Shown one piece after another: positions 19,003 to 29,050 of a stretch of 64,000 nucleotides of DNA. The number at the start of each line of letters is the position of its first letter. The stretch's first letter is position 1. Where the stretch lies: contig NZ_UGPW01000001.1 in assembly GCF_900453105.1 (NCBI RefSeq), positions 1,240,001 to 1,304,000 of the forward strand, written 5' to 3'. The stretch is from Moraxella ovis. Lineage in GTDB: Bacteria > Pseudomonadota > Gammaproteobacteria > Pseudomonadales > Moraxellaceae. A model generated the notes under the pieces. The model worked only from the letters and a program-made list of their open reading frames with translations, made no database searches and was not told the DNA's origin. Made by a program: the position numbers and the translations under genes.

Positions 19003-19019
19003 AAAATCACACAACAACA

Positions 19020-20261
19020 TTACAAAGCATCCAGCCCACGCTTTAGGTCGTTGATAATGTCTTTGGCATCTTCAAGCCCTACCGACAATCGAATAAGCCC
19101 ATCGGTCACGCCCGCCTCCAATCGCTGCTCAGGCGTCATGCGAAAATGCGTCGTACTGGCTGGATGTGTAATGGTGGACTTAGCATCGCCTAAGTTATTG
19201 GTGATGCTGATGACTTGGGTGCTGTCGATTACCTGCCAAGCGCTGTCCTTATCACGAACCTCAAAGCCAATAATCGCCCCGAATGCGCCGCCTTTTACAT
19301 CTAGATGTTGATGCTGACTCTTGGCAAGTTCATGGCTTGGGTGGTCATGAAGCCCTGAGAAGTGTACTTTGGCAACATTGGGATGATTTGATAAAAACGC
19401 AGCGACTTGATTGGCATTCTCACAATGCGCTCTCATACGCAAGTTTAACGTCTCAAGCCCCTTTAATAGCACCCACGCATTAAATGGCGACAGACTGATA
19501 CCACCGGTACGCACCACGCCGAATGCCTTCTCCATAAGTTCATCAGAGCCTACCAACGCCCCACCAATCACACGACCCTGACCGTCGATGTATTTACTGG
19601 CAGAATGGATAACAACATCCGCGCCCAGCTCTAGCGGCTTTTGGATGGCTGGCGTGGCAAAGCAGTTATCCACGATCAGCAGCGCATCATTTTGATGAGC
19701 AAGATTCGCCAAAAACGACAAATCAGCAATCTGCGCCAGCGGGTTAGAAGGACTCTCACAGTATAGCACGCGAGTATTAGGCTGAATGGCATTCTCCCAT
19801 GCGTCATTGTCAAAACAATCCACATAACTGACAGAGACACCAAACGCCTTAAAATAAGTATCAAATAGCGCAACAGAGGAACCAAACAACTGCTTAGCAC
19901 ATAACAAATGATCGCCCGCCTTAAGATAGGCTAAGCACATCGTCAAAATCGCACCCATACCACTTGCGGTAGCGACACAGCGCTCACCACCTTCAAGCAA
20001 CGCCAGACGTCTTTCAAAGGCACGAACGGTAGGATTGGTGTGGCGGCTATAGACGTTGCCCTTCTTCGTGCCATCAAAATGATCAGCAGCATCTTTGGCA
20101 GATTTATACACATAACTGCTGGTGGTAAAAATCGCCTCACCATGCTCACCCTCGTCCGTACGATGATAGCCACCGCGCACCGCCAAGGTCTGACTAAAAA
20201 ACCCCAAAGCAGGGTCTAAGGCATCGGATTGCCAGTTATCATCTAAGATTGGTTTTGTCAT
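19020..20261 (-). CDS. metZ: O-succinylhomoserine sulfhydrylase
   Basis: A PLP enzyme of methionine synthesis that makes homocysteine directly from O-succinylhomoserine and sulfide. It has 413 residues of the Cys/Met gamma-family fold. The PLP Lys is K223 in HSASKYIDGQGR; GMGAILTMCLAYLKAGDH, ESPSNPLAQIADL and VRTGGISLSPFNAW are characteristic, and the IDGQGR form favours MetZ over MetB or MetY. Start ATG 20261. No riboswitch was seen upstream. It is flanked by terminators and appears to be a single-gene unit. Confidence 0.92.
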   Translation of the reverse strand: MTKPILDDNWQSDALDPALGFFSQTLAVRGGYHRTDEGEHGEAIFTTSSYVYKSAKDAADHFDGTKKGNVYSRHTNPTVRAFERRLALLEGGERCVATASGMGAILTMCLAYLKAGDHLLCAKQLFGSSVALFDTYFKAFGVSVSYVDCFDNDAWENAIQPNTRVLYCESPSNPLAQIADLSFLANLAHQNDALLIVDNCFATPAIQKPLELGADVVIHSASKYIDGQGRVIGGALVGSDELMEKAFGVVRTGGISLSPFNAWVLLKGLETLNLRMRAHCENANQVAAFLSNHPNVAKVHFSGLHDHPSHELAKSQHQHLDVKGGAFGAIIGFEVRDKDSAWQVIDSTQVISITNNLGDAKSTITHPASTTHFRMTPEQRLEAGVTDGLIRLSVGLEDAKDIINDLKRGLDAL

Positions 20262-20372
20262 GATTGCGCCTTTTTATTGTTTGATAAATTTGCATTATGA
20301 TACCACAAAATAACGGGTGTAGTTTTTCTAAATTAGAATTTTAATTAGGTATCAAACTTATATCCCAAAATA

Positions 20373-20398
20373 AAAAAGACGACCTAAGCCGTCTTTTT
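20373..20398 (-). terminator. Intrinsic terminator of ilvE
   Basis: AAAAAGACG (20373-20381) pairs with CGTCTTTTT (20390-20398), just downstream of ilvE on the minus strand. Confidence 0.75.
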
Positions 20399-20409
20399 GA
20401 TTATATGTA

Positions 20410-21342
20410 TTAAGCATCAACAAAGGTCAGCCAATGCTTGTATTTCTCGTTGCGGCCTTGAACCACATCAAAATACAAGGTTTGTAGCTTCTCGGTGATC
20501 GGGCCGCGAGAGCCATCACCAATAACGCGATCATCGTATTCACGAATCGGGGTAACTTCGGCTGCGGTACCCGTCATGAAGATCTCATCAGCCAGATAGA
20601 ATTCATCACGAGTGATGCGACGCTCAATCACCTTAATACCAAGATCGTTGGCAAATTCAATGATGGTGCGGCGAGTGATGCCATCAAGCGCACCGCCTGC
20701 CAAGTCGGGCGTATGTAGCTCGCCATTTTTTACCAAGAACAAATTCTCACCCGAGCCTTGACACACATAGCCTTGCGGATCCATCAAGATCGCTTCATCA
20801 TAGCCCGCCTTGGTCGCTTCTTGGTTAGCCAAGATAGACACAGGATAGTTGGCAGCGGCTTTGGCTTTACACATGGTGACGTTAGGATGGTGATGGGTAT
20901 AGCTAGATGTCTTGGCGCGGATGCCGTTATTGATGCCATCTTCACCAAGATATGCACCCCAATGCCACGCAGCCACTGCTGCATGAATGCTGTTATCCTT
21001 GGCGGCGATGCCAAGCTTCTCTGAACCCACCCAGATTAACGGACGAATGTAAGCACTTGCCAAGCCATTTTGACGGACGACATCTTTTTGGGCTTGTGCT
21101 AGCTCTGCATGGCTATAAGGCACGTTTAATTGGAAAATCTTAGCAGAATTTAATAGACGCTCGGTGTGCTCTTTTAGACGAAAGATCGCAGTGCGACCGT
21201 CTGGCGTCTCATACGCACGCACACCTTCGAACACCGCCAAACCATAATGCAAGCTGTGCGTCAATACGTGAACTTTCGCTTCAGGCTGATCAACGAGTTC
21301 GCCATCAAGCCATAATTTGCCTTGTTGGGTTGCCATATTCAT
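20410..21342 (-). CDS. ilvE: Branched-chain amino acid aminotransferase
   Basis: Last step of Val, Leu and Ile synthesis: a class IV (D-amino-acid-transaminase fold) PLP enzyme. 310 residues. Features: HVLTHSLHYGLAVFEGVRAY, the PLP Lys K161 in MCKAKAAANY, GSGENLFLVKNGE, and the cofactor-phosphate loop GTAAEVTPIREYD. The start ATG 21342 has AAGGA seven bases upstream; MATQQG two codons later is another option. It stands divergent from the split ThrE-like genes. Confidence 0.96.
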   Translation of the reverse strand: MNMATQQGKLWLDGELVDQPEAKVHVLTHSLHYGLAVFEGVRAYETPDGRTAIFRLKEHTERLLNSAKIFQLNVPYSHAELAQAQKDVVRQNGLASAYIRPLIWVGSEKLGIAAKDNSIHAAVAAWHWGAYLGEDGINNGIRAKTSSYTHHHPNVTMCKAKAAANYPVSILANQEATKAGYDEAILMDPQGYVCQGSGENLFLVKNGELHTPDLAGGALDGITRRTIIEFANDLGIKVIERRITRDEFYLADEIFMTGTAAEVTPIREYDDRVIGDGSRGPITEKLQTLYFDVVQGRNEKYKHWLTFVDA

Positions 21343-21511
21343 AAGTTATTCCTTATATTTTGGGATTTACAAAAAGTGAAAACTATCGCGTGATTATAGC
21401 ACCGTTTAAGGCTTTTGCAATGATTTGTTGAAATTTTTGGTGTAATTGTGGTGATTTTTTTGATGATTGGCTTTACAATATGTCAAAATTTATACAGCTC
21501 TTATTCTACCC

Positions 21512-22348
21512 ATGTCCAGCAGCGAAAACACCCCACGCCGATTGCCCTACATCTCTCACGAAGAGCAGCAGCGCATCACCAGGCTATGTGTACGCTGCGC
21601 CCTGCTATTTATGCAGTATGGCGGAGAATCAGCAGTCGTGGTCAATCTAACTAAGCGTCTTGGTGTGGCGCTTGGGGTTGGTGGGGTTGAATGTGCGCTG
21701 TCATTTAATGCGGTGACCCTAACCACCTTATACAATGGACGCTGCATCACCACCGCCCGCAATACCGTACATCAAGGCATTAACGTCAGCATTCTAGTTC
21801 AAATCCAGCAAATCGTGCTATATGCCGAATCCGCCACCAAAGATGACGCACTCATCGATGACATCGAATCACGTTTTGATGACATTAATCGCACCACTTA
21901 TCCCAATAATCTGATGTCATTATTCGTTGGGCTATCTTGTGCCTGCTTTGCTTATTTAAATAGTGGTAATCTCATCATCTCAGCCATTACATTGGTGGCG
22001 GGGTTCTGCGCGATGCGAATGCGCGTGTATTTGTCCGCGCATCATTTCAACCCGTTTGTGGTGGTTATTATTACGGCATTCGTGGCGACGTTGCTCGGGG
22101 CAACGGCGTATTTCTTGGATTCATCGCAGATCGTGGCACTAGGCCATCATGCTGACATTGCGGTCGCTGCCAGCGTGCTTTTGCTTGTGCCGAGCTTTCC
22201 TATTATCAACGCTCTGTCCGACATGTTAAAAGGATATATCAATATGGGTGTGGGACGATGGATGTTCGCAACGATGCTGACATTATCGGCGTGCGTAGGT
22301 ATTGTGATTGCGCTTATTTTGCTACAGATACCGCACTGGGGAATATAA
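21512..22348 (+). CDS. ThrE-type threonine/serine exporter, N-terminal half
   Basis: A 278-residue protein of the family that matches the N-terminal part of Corynebacterium ThrE (DUF1212 type). A soluble N-terminal domain (about 1-125, with FMQYGGESAVVVNLTKRLG) precedes about five hydrophobic helices. The start ATG 21512 (MSSSENTPRR) is chosen over TTG 21467. Its stop is one base before the ATG of the next gene, which supplies the other half. Together they likely export threonine or serine; the substrate is from the family only. Confidence 0.85.
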   Translation: MSSSENTPRRLPYISHEEQQRITRLCVRCALLFMQYGGESAVVVNLTKRLGVALGVGGVECALSFNAVTLTTLYNGRCITTARNTVHQGINVSILVQIQQIVLYAESATKDDALIDDIESRFDDINRTTYPNNLMSLFVGLSCACFAYLNSGNLIISAITLVAGFCAMRMRVYLSAHHFNPFVVVIITAFVATLLGATAYFLDSSQIVALGHHADIAVAASVLLLVPSFPIINALSDMLKGYINMGVGRWMFATMLTLSACVGIVIALILLQIPHWGI

Positions 22349-22349
22349 T

Positions 22350-22802
22350 ATGTGGCTAATCTCTGACATGCTATTATCATGCGTCATCACTCTAGGCTGG
22401 TGCTTAATGTTCACGCTACCAAGTCGCTATATTATCTATTGTCTTATCATGACCGCGCTTGGTTTTGGTGCTAAGAGCATCATGGTAAATATGGGCGTTC
22501 ACTTGGCGGTGTCGACATTTTTTGGCTCGATGCTTGCAAGTTTCTTGGGTGTACGGTTCGCCCAACAATTTCGCCTACCCCCCAAGGCGCTCATCGTCCC
22601 TAGCGTCATCTGCCTCATGCCTGGTATTCCCGCCTATAAGGCAATGGTTAGTATGGTGCAGATTGGTTACTTTGGCTTTGATATGAGTTTATTTGTCGTG
22701 ATGATGAGTTATTTTTTTGAAACGATATTTGTGATTTCTGCCTTGGTATTGGGCCTATCCATCCCTGGTATTTTATTTTATCGCAGAAAGCCAATCGTCT
22801 AA
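22350..22802 (+). CDS. ThrE-type threonine/serine exporter, C-terminal half
   Basis: A 150-residue membrane protein with about five helices matching the C-terminal (DUF3815-like) part of ThrE. Typical parts are LTALGFGAK-like TALGFGAKSIM, HLAVSTFFGSMLASFLG, and VPSVICLMPGIPAYKAM. The start ATG 22350 follows the previous stop by one base, so the two halves should be made together and assemble. Some bacteria carry these as a single fused gene. A strong terminator follows. Confidence 0.85.
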   Translation: MWLISDMLLSCVITLGWCLMFTLPSRYIIYCLIMTALGFGAKSIMVNMGVHLAVSTFFGSMLASFLGVRFAQQFRLPPKALIVPSVICLMPGIPAYKAMVSMVQIGYFGFDMSLFVVMMSYFFETIFVISALVLGLSIPGILFYRRKPIV

Positions 22803-22821
22803 AATTACCCCAGCAGCAAAT

Positions 22822-22853
22822 AAAAAACGCTCACCATTGGATGAGCGTTTTTT
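22822..22853. terminator. Bidirectional intrinsic terminator
   Basis: AAAAAACGCTCA (22822-22833) pairs with TGAGCGTTTTTT (22842-22853). It lies between the convergent ThrE-like and oprM genes. Confidence 0.88.
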
Positions 22854-22865
22854 ATTGTCAGATCA

Positions 22866-24482
22866 TTATTGAATACTGATAGGTGTTGAAATACCATCAG
22901 CATTAGCAGGCTCGATCACATTCAATGTCGCAGGTGCAGGCTGTACGATCTCGACACCAGCATCGGCCGCATCCGCACTCACAGTCGTAAGCTGCTCTTT
23001 GGTCGCAAGTTCAGCCGTACGCATCGCTTCACGCTGCTTTTGTAGGCTGGCGATCTGTTCAGCAGTTAATGTTGCGCCGCCACCTAATGCTTGATACAGC
23101 TGAATCTGACTTAGGATTTTTTGTAATTCTAAGTTTAGGATGTTTTGCTGATTGGCGAATAATGAGCGCTCCGCATCTAGCACGCTTAGATAATCATCCA
23201 AACCTGAGCGGAAACGCGCATGGGCGATTTGATAGGTTTGTTGATAATTATTCTGAAGCTTATACTGAGATTCTAGCTGTCTGCCAAGCGTAGCACGGCT
23301 TGCCAACACATCACCTACTTCTTTAAAGGCGGTCTGAATGGCTTTTTCGTAGGTGACTAATGCGCTCTTTTGGGCGACTTCTGCCACTTCGTAATTAGCA
23401 CGTCGAACACCTGCATCAAAGATTGGTAGATTAATCGAAGGGCCAACAGACCAAGCAAAAGCGCTCGACTCTAGCAGATTACTTAGGCTAGATGAACTGA
23501 ATCCTAAATTACCCGACAGTCTGATCGATGGGAAATAGGCAGCACGTGCCACATTGATGTTCGCGCCTGCTGCTTTTAATGCGTGCTCCGCTTGTACGAT
23601 GTCAGGACGATAGTACAGCAGTTCGCTTGGAAGACCTGTGCTAAATAGCGTCTGGGTCGTGATGTTATCTACCGCCATGTCAGGCATCAGCCCATCAGGG
23701 ACTGGTGCGCCAAGTAGCAGCTGTAGTGCGTTACGCGCTTGTAGAATGCCAGTATCAGCTTGATAAATCGCCAACTTCGCCGCTTCTAGTGACGCTTCTG
23801 CCTGTAAGCTGGGTGAGCGTGCATCAATCCCCGCTTTAAAGCGCTTATTCGTGATGTCTAGTGAATGCTCACGAGTCTTTAATGTCTCAACAGCAAGCTG
23901 ACGCTGAGCCAATGCATAGCTTAGATTGACATAGCTTTGCGCGATGTTGGAAATCAAAGAAATCTGCACCGCGTCTTTGGCTGAATTGGTCGCAAGATAG
24001 TTATAAAGCGCTGCGTCTTTGGCGTTCGCCACTTTACCCCAAAAATCAATCTCGTAGCTAGACATGGCAAGACCGACATTGTAGCCACTGCTGGCATTAC
24101 GATCGGCAGGCGATGCTGAACGAGTCGCACCACCAGATGCGCCCAGCTTTGGAATGCCGTCAGCTTCGGTAATCTGATACTGAGCACGCGAGCTTTGGAT
24201 CGCCAGAACAGCTTTTTGTAGGTCTTTGTTGTTGTTCAGACCAAGTTCGATCAATGACTTAAGTTTGGGATCGGCATAGAAATCCTGCCAGCGCATCGAT
24301 GCCACGCTTGGTGCTTCTGCCACGCTGATGGTCTGTTGATCTAGCACTTGGTAAGCCTGATCCACTGCCAAATTTGGCTGAGCCACCATGGTCTGGGCTG
24401 ATTTTGGAATCGTGCTACACGCCGATACCCCCAGCACTAGGGCTGAGAGTGTGAACAGGCGAACTGTTTTGGTTGTTTTCAT
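22866..24482 (-). CDS. oprM: RND efflux outer membrane lipoprotein (OprM/NodT family)
   Basis: The outer-membrane channel of a tripartite drug pump. It has a lipoprotein signal with lipobox VSAC, the acylated Cys being C22. Two OEP repeats follow; the motifs YEIDFWGKV and GPSINLPIFDAGVRRANYEVA are typical. Most OprM proteins end shortly after ALGGGW; here the match ends at QALGGGATL, and a further 69 or so Ala/Gln/Thr-rich residues follow. GGAG lies before the ATG. Nine bases separate it from the pump gene, so all three genes form one operon. Confidence 0.95.
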   Translation of the reverse strand: MKTTKTVRLFTLSALVLGVSACSTIPKSAQTMVAQPNLAVDQAYQVLDQQTISVAEAPSVASMRWQDFYADPKLKSLIELGLNNNKDLQKAVLAIQSSRAQYQITEADGIPKLGASGGATRSASPADRNASSGYNVGLAMSSYEIDFWGKVANAKDAALYNYLATNSAKDAVQISLISNIAQSYVNLSYALAQRQLAVETLKTREHSLDITNKRFKAGIDARSPSLQAEASLEAAKLAIYQADTGILQARNALQLLLGAPVPDGLMPDMAVDNITTQTLFSTGLPSELLYYRPDIVQAEHALKAAGANINVARAAYFPSIRLSGNLGFSSSSLSNLLESSAFAWSVGPSINLPIFDAGVRRANYEVAEVAQKSALVTYEKAIQTAFKEVGDVLASRATLGRQLESQYKLQNNYQQTYQIAHARFRSGLDDYLSVLDAERSLFANQQNILNLELQKILSQIQLYQALGGGATLTAEQIASLQKQREAMRTAELATKEQLTTVSADAADAGVEIVQPAPATLNVIEPANADGISTPISIQ

Positions 24483-24491
24483 AAATTCTCC

Positions 24492-27400
24492 TTACTCGTG
24501 TTCGCGTACAGCGACGGGTTTGGCAAGATTTGGCTTATATGGGAATACTGAACGCACCCACACATAGAACATCGGGATAAAGAACACGCCTAGGAAAGTC
24601 GCTGTGATTACCCCGCCGACCACGCTCGTACCGACTGCGTTCTGGCTACCAGATCCTGCGCCTGTGGCAATCATCAAAGGCACAACACCGATACCAAAGG
24701 CAAGAGACGTCATAATAATCGGGCGCAGACGCATTCGAGCTGCTTGCATGACCGCATCTTTTAGACTCGCCCCCGACTCTTGAATCTCTTTGGCAAATTC
24801 AATAATCAAAATCGCATTCTTCGCGGACAGACCAATTACCGTGAGCAGGCCCACCTGTAGATAGACGTCGTTAGCAAAGCCTCGAAGCATGGTAAAGATA
24901 ACCGCACCAATAACACCCAATGGAATAACCAACATCACCGAGAATGGTACCGACCAGCTCTCATATAGCGCTGCCAGACACAAGAATACAACAACCATAG
25001 AGATCGCATATAGTGTCAAAGCCTGACCGCCAGTCTTACGCTCTTCTAGTGATAGACCTGTCCACTCATAACCGATACCTTCAGGCAGCTGGGAGATCAT
25101 CTGCTCCATGGCAAGCATGGCATCACCCGTACTCTTACCAGGCGCAGCAGAACCCTGAACGTTCAGTGATGACAGACCGTTATAACGGTTAAGGCCAGGG
25201 CTGCCATATTGCCATTCACTGTTAGAGAACGCGCTGAAGCTGATCATCTCACCTTGGCTGTTACGCACATACCACTTATTGATGTCTTCAGGTGTGGCAC
25301 GGCTATCAGGAGCGCCTTGCATATATACTTTCTTGATACGGCCACGATCAATGAAGTCATTAACGTAGCTACCACCAAAGGCTTGAGCCAGAACGCCATT
25401 CACTGTTGCCATATTTAGGTTATAGGCAGCTGCCTGCTCTTGGTTGATGTTTACTTTAAGCTTAGGTGCATCCTCTTGACCATTTGGACGTACACCTGCC
25501 ACATTTTCATTTTGGGCTGACATGCCCAAAAGCATGTTACGGGCCTCTAGAAGTTTCTCATGACCCACACCACCAATGTCTTGAAGCTGTAAATCGAAAC
25601 CACTCGAGTTACCAAAGCCTTGGATCGCAGGTGGTGCAATCGGATATACCAACGTCGCTTCTGGAATCATGACATTCAATGCCATGGCGCGATCCGCGAT
25701 TGCTTGAGCTAGGCTTTCATCTGAAGTACGCTCACTCCAGTCTTTTAGTTTAACGAAAGCCAAGCCGGCATTTTGACCACTGGCACCAAAGCTAAAGCCA
25801 GAGATGGTAAATACCGACTCGATATTGTCTTTTTCTTGTTCGTGGAAATAACCACCGATCTTCTCCATCACTTCTGCGGTCTGATCAAGCGTCGAACCTG
25901 CAGGCAGCTGAACCAATGTCATCAAGACACCTTGGTCTTCTTCTGGGACGAATGATGATGGTAAGCGCGTGAACAATAATGCCATCACAGCGATAACCGC
26001 AGCATACACGATCGCAAAGATCCACTTGGCATTAAAGGTGTTACCTACGAATTTCTCATAGCTACGGCTGGCCTTGAAGAAGAAACGGTTAAACCAACCG
26101 AAGAAGCCTTTTTGAGTATGGATGTCTTTGTGCGCTTGGCGTTTTAGGATGGTCACACACAGCGCAGGTGTGAAGATAAGCGCAATTACTGCTGACAATG
26201 ACATACTGGTGATCAGTGTTGCCGCAAACTGACGGTAAATCACACCAGCCGAGCCACCAAAGAAAATCATCGGTACGAATACCACTGACAGAATCAGTGC
26301 AATACCGATAACAACTTTACTGATCTCACCCATCGACTGGATGGTGGCATCTTTGACTGAGATGTTTGGATCTTCTTCTAAGATACGCTCCACGTTCTCC
26401 ACGACAACGATCGCATCATCGACGAGCAGACCGATGGCAAGCACCATCGCAAACATGGTTAGGATGTTAATGGTAAAACCAAATAGCAATAATACCGCAA
26501 ATGTACCTAGAATAACAACAGGTACCGCAAGTGTCGGGATGATGGTCGCGCGCCAGTTCTGCAAGAACAAGAACATAACCAAGAACACCAGCACAATCGC
26601 CTCAAGCAGCGTCATAACAACTTGCTTAATAGACAGCTTAACAAATGGTGTGGTGTCGTAAGGCACAACAATTTTTAGACCTTTAGGAAAGCCTTGTGAC
26701 AACTCATCAAGACGCTCCTGTACTGCTTCACGCACCTCAAGGGCATTGGCACCAGAAGCGAGCATGATACCCATACCCGCAGCTTGTTGTCCATTATAGA
26801 GAGTTTTTACCGCATAACTCTCTGAACCCAGCTCAATATCCGCCACGTCTCGTAGATAGACTTTTGCGCCTGAAGGGTCAGATTTAATTAGGATGTTGCC
26901 GAATTGCTCTGGCGTCTGCAGGAAGCTTTGCACACTCACCGTCGCGTTAATCACTTGACGATCTAGGTCTGTTGGTAGGTTAGCAAGCTGACCTGCTGAT
27001 ACTTGCACGTTTTGTGATTGAATCGCAGCTGAGACATCAGATGGCATCAGCGCATAAGAAGAAAGCTTGGCAGGATCTAGCCATATACGCATGGCATAAG
27101 GCGAGCCAAACACGTTCAGCGAGCCCACACCATTAACACGGCTTAGACTATCCACCACATTCGAGTTAATATAGTCAGCGATGTCCGACTGTGTCATGCT
27201 GCCATCTTCAGAGATGAATGATGCCACCATCAAGAAGCTACTGCTAGACTTATTAACCGTCACGCCTCGACGCTGTACATCAGCTGGCAGTGAACTGGTC
27301 GCTGCTTGTAGCTTGTTTTGTACTTGTACCTGCGCGGTGTCAGGATTTACGTCATTTTCAAAGGTTAGCGTAACAAAGGCCAAGCCATTCGCTGATGAGC

Positions 27401-27641
27401 TTGATGACATGTACATCAGACCATCCAGACCTTTCATCTGCTGCTCGATGACTTGCGTTACTGTGTTTTCTACCGTCTCAGCATCAGCACCAGGATAGAC
27501 AGCACTCACCGAAACTGTCGGCGGTGCAATCTGCGGATACTGCTCAATGGGCAGACTGCGAACCGCAATAATACCCACCAGCATGATCAAAATGGCGATC
27601 ACCCATGCAAAGATGGGGCGCTCAATAAAATACTTAGACAT
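24492..27641 (-). CDS. acrB: RND multidrug efflux pump inner membrane transporter (AcrB/MexB type)
   Basis: The 1049-residue proton-driven pump that takes drugs from the periplasm and membrane. It has 12 membrane helices and two large periplasmic loops. It begins SKYFIERPIFAWVIAILIML, as in the HAE1 family. The proton-relay Asp pair is in TM4 (GLLVDDAIVVVENVERI), and the relay Lys in GLSAKNAILIIEFAKE of TM10. Length and motifs match AcrB, MexB and AdeJ. AGGAG lies before the ATG. Eight bases separate it from acrA. Confidence 0.97.
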   Translation of the reverse strand: MSKYFIERPIFAWVIAILIMLVGIIAVRSLPIEQYPQIAPPTVSVSAVYPGADAETVENTVTQVIEQQMKGLDGLMYMSSSSSANGLAFVTLTFENDVNPDTAQVQVQNKLQAATSSLPADVQRRGVTVNKSSSSFLMVASFISEDGSMTQSDIADYINSNVVDSLSRVNGVGSLNVFGSPYAMRIWLDPAKLSSYALMPSDVSAAIQSQNVQVSAGQLANLPTDLDRQVINATVSVQSFLQTPEQFGNILIKSDPSGAKVYLRDVADIELGSESYAVKTLYNGQQAAGMGIMLASGANALEVREAVQERLDELSQGFPKGLKIVVPYDTTPFVKLSIKQVVMTLLEAIVLVFLVMFLFLQNWRATIIPTLAVPVVILGTFAVLLLFGFTINILTMFAMVLAIGLLVDDAIVVVENVERILEEDPNISVKDATIQSMGEISKVVIGIALILSVVFVPMIFFGGSAGVIYRQFAATLITSMSLSAVIALIFTPALCVTILKRQAHKDIHTQKGFFGWFNRFFFKASRSYEKFVGNTFNAKWIFAIVYAAVIAVMALLFTRLPSSFVPEEDQGVLMTLVQLPAGSTLDQTAEVMEKIGGYFHEQEKDNIESVFTISGFSFGASGQNAGLAFVKLKDWSERTSDESLAQAIADRAMALNVMIPEATLVYPIAPPAIQGFGNSSGFDLQLQDIGGVGHEKLLEARNMLLGMSAQNENVAGVRPNGQEDAPKLKVNINQEQAAAYNLNMATVNGVLAQAFGGSYVNDFIDRGRIKKVYMQGAPDSRATPEDINKWYVRNSQGEMISFSAFSNSEWQYGSPGLNRYNGLSSLNVQGSAAPGKSTGDAMLAMEQMISQLPEGIGYEWTGLSLEERKTGGQALTLYAISMVVVFLCLAALYESWSVPFSVMLVIPLGVIGAVIFTMLRGFANDVYLQVGLLTVIGLSAKNAILIIEFAKEIQESGASLKDAVMQAARMRLRPIIMTSLAFGIGVVPLMIATGAGSGSQNAVGTSVVGGVITATFLGVFFIPMFYVWVRSVFPYKPNLAKPVAVREHE

Positions 27642-27649
27642 GACCGCTC

Positions 27650-29050
27650 CTACTGTACTTTAGGCGTATCTTGAGCAGCTTGCGACTGTTCGCTTGACTC
27701 ATCTTTTGGTGCTACCACGCTGTTTTGAACTGCCTGCTGTGGCGCTTGAGCGTTTTGCGCTTGATTGCCTGCTGCGCCCGTTGGTGGCAGTGCACGCACT
27801 TCTACTGCTTGGTCAGGCTTAACTTTAGCACCGCCCATCACGACAACTTGGTCGCCATTTTGTAATCCACTGCTGACCACCCATTGACCGTTAAAGGTAC
27901 CTGAAGTTTCAACTGGACGAACTTCGATTTTCTTGTCTTTATTTACGACATAAACTTGGGCTTCGCCTTTAGGTGTGCGTGTGATGGCAGTCTGTGGCAG
28001 CAGAACAGCGTTGTTCATAATAGACTGCGCAAGATTGGCATTAACATACATGCCAGGGATGAGGACACCATCAGGGTTCGGGAATGCCGCTCTTAGCTTA
28101 ACCGCGCCAGTCGCTTTATCGACACTCGCATCAGACAGAGCCAGACGTCCGATGATTGGGTATGTGCTACCGTCTTCTAGGACAATTTGCACTTCTGGAT
28201 CGCCTTGGCTCGCTTTACCTTCGGCGATCTGCTGACGTAAGCGTAGCATCTCTGTGGATGATTGGCTGATGTCTACATAGACATAATCGGTGCGCGCGAT
28301 GGTTACCAAGGCGTTTGATTGATTGGCTGACACCAATGCACCATTCGTTACTGCCGAGATACCTACTTTACCGCTAATGGGTGCGCGTACGATGGTACGG
28401 CTTAGGTCTAGCTCGCTTGCGCTTAGGCTGGCTTTGGCGCTGTTGATCGCAGAATCTGCACTACCGACACTCGCTTTGGCTTGTGCGACCGTGGCTCTAG
28501 CAGCTTCGACATTCGCCTCAGCCGTACGCACAGCAGTCACCGCCTGATCATAAAACTGTCTTGATACTGCATCAACTTCAACTAAGCCTTGTAATCTGGC
28601 TAGGTCAGCACGCGCTTGGGCTAAAGTTGCTTGCTGCGCGGTTAGGTTGGCTTGAGCTTGAGCTTGGGCTGCACGTGCATTTTGCGCAGAAGCTTCAGCA
28701 TTGGCAATCGCTGCACGACCTGCATTAATCGCACTGGTATAGTTATCCGTGTTGATACGGTACAAAGGCTGACCTGCACGTACAAACCCACCTTCGCGGA
28801 ACAACACTTCATCAACGATCCCCGTCACCTGCGGGCGAACCTCAGATGTCTCAACTGCCGTCACACGACCCGAGAAAGACTTCACTACAGGAATGGCACT
28901 AAGCGTTACCGTCTGAACATCCACGACCGTTGGCGGCATTTGTTGCTGTGCTGCCGCTTGCTCATCTTGGGCTGATTTATTACAAGCAGCCAGCAGTGTC
29001 ATGCCTGCAAATACTGCAGCAATGGTCGCTGCACGTAAATTTAATTTCAT
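27650..29050 (-). CDS. acrA: RND efflux periplasmic adaptor (membrane fusion) lipoprotein
   Basis: Links AcrB to the outer-membrane channel. The start ATG 29050 (AAGGTG upstream) gives 466 residues with lipobox LAAC, C23. Barrel-sandwich and hairpin domains lie at about 50-220; the long Ala/Gln-rich coiled-coil hairpin is clear (NAEASAQNARAAQAQAQAN). A C-terminal Gln/Ala/Pro-rich tail (about 430-466) is low complexity. The longer frame to 29185 would put 45 odd residues before the signal. It is first in the operon; no AcrR-type repressor gene is adjacent, so control lies elsewhere. Confidence 0.94.
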   Translation of the reverse strand: MKLNLRAATIAAVFAGMTLLAACNKSAQDEQAAAQQQMPPTVVDVQTVTLSAIPVVKSFSGRVTAVETSEVRPQVTGIVDEVLFREGGFVRAGQPLYRINTDNYTSAINAGRAAIANAEASAQNARAAQAQAQANLTAQQATLAQARADLARLQGLVEVDAVSRQFYDQAVTAVRTAEANVEAARATVAQAKASVGSADSAINSAKASLSASELDLSRTIVRAPISGKVGISAVTNGALVSANQSNALVTIARTDYVYVDISQSSTEMLRLRQQIAEGKASQGDPEVQIVLEDGSTYPIIGRLALSDASVDKATGAVKLRAAFPNPDGVLIPGMYVNANLAQSIMNNAVLLPQTAITRTPKGEAQVYVVNKDKKIEVRPVETSGTFNGQWVVSSGLQNGDQVVVMGGAKVKPDQAVEVRALPPTGAAGNQAQNAQAPQQAVQNSVVAPKDESSEQSQAAQDTPKVQ

